NCBI GenBank assembly: GCA_037147395.1
Contig: JBAWVG010000067.1
Span: 1-6,371, forward strand
Reading direction: 5' to 3'
DNA: 6,371 nucleotides
Source of the DNA: VFJL01 sp037147395
Lineage (GTDB): Bacteria; Pseudomonadota; Gammaproteobacteria; Burkholderiales; Nitrosomonadaceae
Each line of letters begins with the position of its first letter. Position 1 is the stretch's first letter. The translations under genes and the position numbers were made by a program. The notes beneath the pieces were generated by a model, which saw only the letters and a program-made list of their open reading frames with translations, made no database searches and was not told where the DNA came from. Shown here piece after piece: positions 5,438-6,371 of this stretch.

Positions 5438-5446
5438 TGATATAAT
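5438..5446 (+). promoter_or_regulatory. glnA: Extended -10 promoter of glnA
   Basis: TGATATAAT is a consensus extended -10 (TGN-TATAAT), 59 bp before the glnA ATG, giving a leader of about 50 nt. The -35 is not recognisable. Just upstream, GGTGCT occurs twice 12 bp apart (5421-5426 and 5433-5438); GGTGC resembles an NtrC half-site but the copies are direct, not inverted. I see no sigma-54 GG-N10-GC element in the region. Confidence 0.55.
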
Positions 5447-5505
5447 CAAGACTTTCTGCTGGTGTAGTTTGTTCATAAAACCATAACCTTAGTCTGGAGA
5501 TAAAA

Positions 5506-6371
5506 ATGGCGGTAGCCGACGTTCTGAAAATGATTCAGGACAACGAAGTCAAGTTCGTTGATTTACGATTTACCGACACCCGTGGTAAGGAGCAGCATGT
5601 AACGGTTCCAGCCCATGCTTTTGATGCGGATAGGTTTGAGGATGGTCATGCCTTTGATGGATCTTCCATTGCCGGTTGGAAGGGTATTCAGGCCTCTGAC
5701 ATGTTGCTAATGCCAGACCCTGACACCGCGAATATGGATCCATTCATGGATGAGGCCACCCTGATTCTGACCTGCGATGTGGTGGAGCCGGCCGATGGTA
5801 AGGGCTATGACCGTGATCCTCGTTCAATTGCAAAGCGAGGCGAAGCTTATCTCAAGTTCACAGGGATTGGGGACACCGCGTACTTTGGCCCGGAACCTGA
5901 ATTTTTTATCTTTGATTCAGTGACTTGGCATACCGATATGTCTGGCTGCTCAGTGAAAATTGAGTCTGAAGAGGCGGCCTGGAGTTCAATGGAAAAGTAC
6001 GAAGGCGGCAATACCGGCCATCGTCCCGCGGTAAAGGGTGGTTATTTTCCGGTTCCTCCGGTGGATTCGTTGCATGATATTCGTTCTGCCATGTGTCTCG
6101 CACTGGAAGAAATGGGAGTAGAGGTAGAGGTGCATCATCATGAGGTTGCGACTGCTGGGCAGTGCGAAATCGGCACCAAGTATGGCAGCCTGGTACAGCG
6201 TGCAGACTGGACACAGATCCTTAAGTATGTGGTACACAATGTCGCCCACTCATATGGTAAGACCGCAACCTTTATGCCAAAGCCCATTGTGGGCGACAAT
6301 GGCTCCGGTATGCATGTTCATCAGTCGATCTGGAAGGGTGGGCAGAACTTATTTTCCGGGAATGGCTATGC
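5506..6371 (+). CDS. glnA: Glutamine synthetase type I, N-terminal part (runs off the window)
   Basis: This enzyme makes glutamine from glutamate, ammonia and ATP and is the entry point of ammonium assimilation; it works as a cytoplasmic dodecamer. The first 288 codons are present, about 60% of the usual 468 or so. The beta-grasp N-domain includes HAFDGSSIAGW (48-58, with D51). The catalytic domain shows FGPEPEFF (127-134) with metal ligands E130 and E132, then E213, E221 (GQCEIGTKYGS) and NGSGMHVH (265-272) with H270. These positions are one higher than in the Salmonella enzyme. The adenylylation Tyr lies beyond the edge and cannot be checked. The ATG is set by GGAGA at 5496-5500. The frame is open to the window end with no defects. 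Expression likely starts at the extended -10 at 5438. Confidence 0.97.
   Translation, partial: MAVADVLKMIQDNEVKFVDLRFTDTRGKEQHVTVPAHAFDADRFEDGHAFDGSSIAGWKGIQASDMLLMPDPDTANMDPFMDEATLILTCDVVEPADGKGYDRDPRSIAKRGEAYLKFTGIGDTAYFGPEPEFFIFDSVTWHTDMSGCSVKIESEEAAWSSMEKYEGGNTGHRPAVKGGYFPVPPVDSLHDIRSAMCLALEEMGVEVEVHHHEVATAGQCEIGTKYGSLVQRADWTQILKYVVHNVAHSYGKTATFMPKPIVGDNGSGMHVHQSIWKGGQNLFSGNGY

Noticed and set aside
5906..6249. Two minus-strand open frames opposite glnA
   Set aside because: They are antisense to highly conserved glnA codons, with low-complexity, non-protein-like sequence.

Overview
The window looks like a chromosomal segment of a proteobacterium, most likely a betaproteobacterium (Nitrosomonadales-like as a tentative guess). 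The basis is the sequence flavour of the type I glutamine synthetase, the rhodanese gene sitting divergently beside glnA, and a moderate GC content. This assignment rests on recalled family resemblance and not on a search.

The right half (about 2837-6371) is ordinary, intact core sequence. It holds a ketopantoate-reductase-family gene (minus strand), divergent from uppP (undecaprenyl-diphosphate phosphatase, plus strand). A small rhodanese gene (minus) converges on uppP, and the 5' part of glnA (plus) runs off the right edge. A perfect 10-bp inverted repeat and an extended -10 promoter lie in the rhodanese/glnA intergenic region.

The left half (1-2836) is an accessory block with more AT-rich genes, all on the plus strand. 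It carries a RelB/RelE-type toxin-antitoxin pair with overlapping genes. Next comes a TumE-like (DUF6516) toxin candidate overlapping by 4 nt with a winged-helix DNA-binding partner. Last is an AlbA_2/Schlafen-like gene broken by an in-frame TGA. To the left of these lies an IS3-family remnant: the last codons of the transposase, with a Trp-to-stop change, plus a probable right terminal repeat.

The most interesting structural feature is that this accessory block is flanked by copies of the 3' end of the ketopantoate-reductase-like gene. Positions 69-262 are a decayed copy (about 80% identical, with a frameshift and a TGG-to-TGA stop) of the 3' end of the intact gene at 2832-3033. Positions 1-58 look like part of a still more decayed copy. 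The segment therefore seems to have grown by repeated duplication or insertion at the 3' end of this gene, with toxin-antitoxin and defence-type cargo accumulating between the copies, followed by IS insertion and decay.
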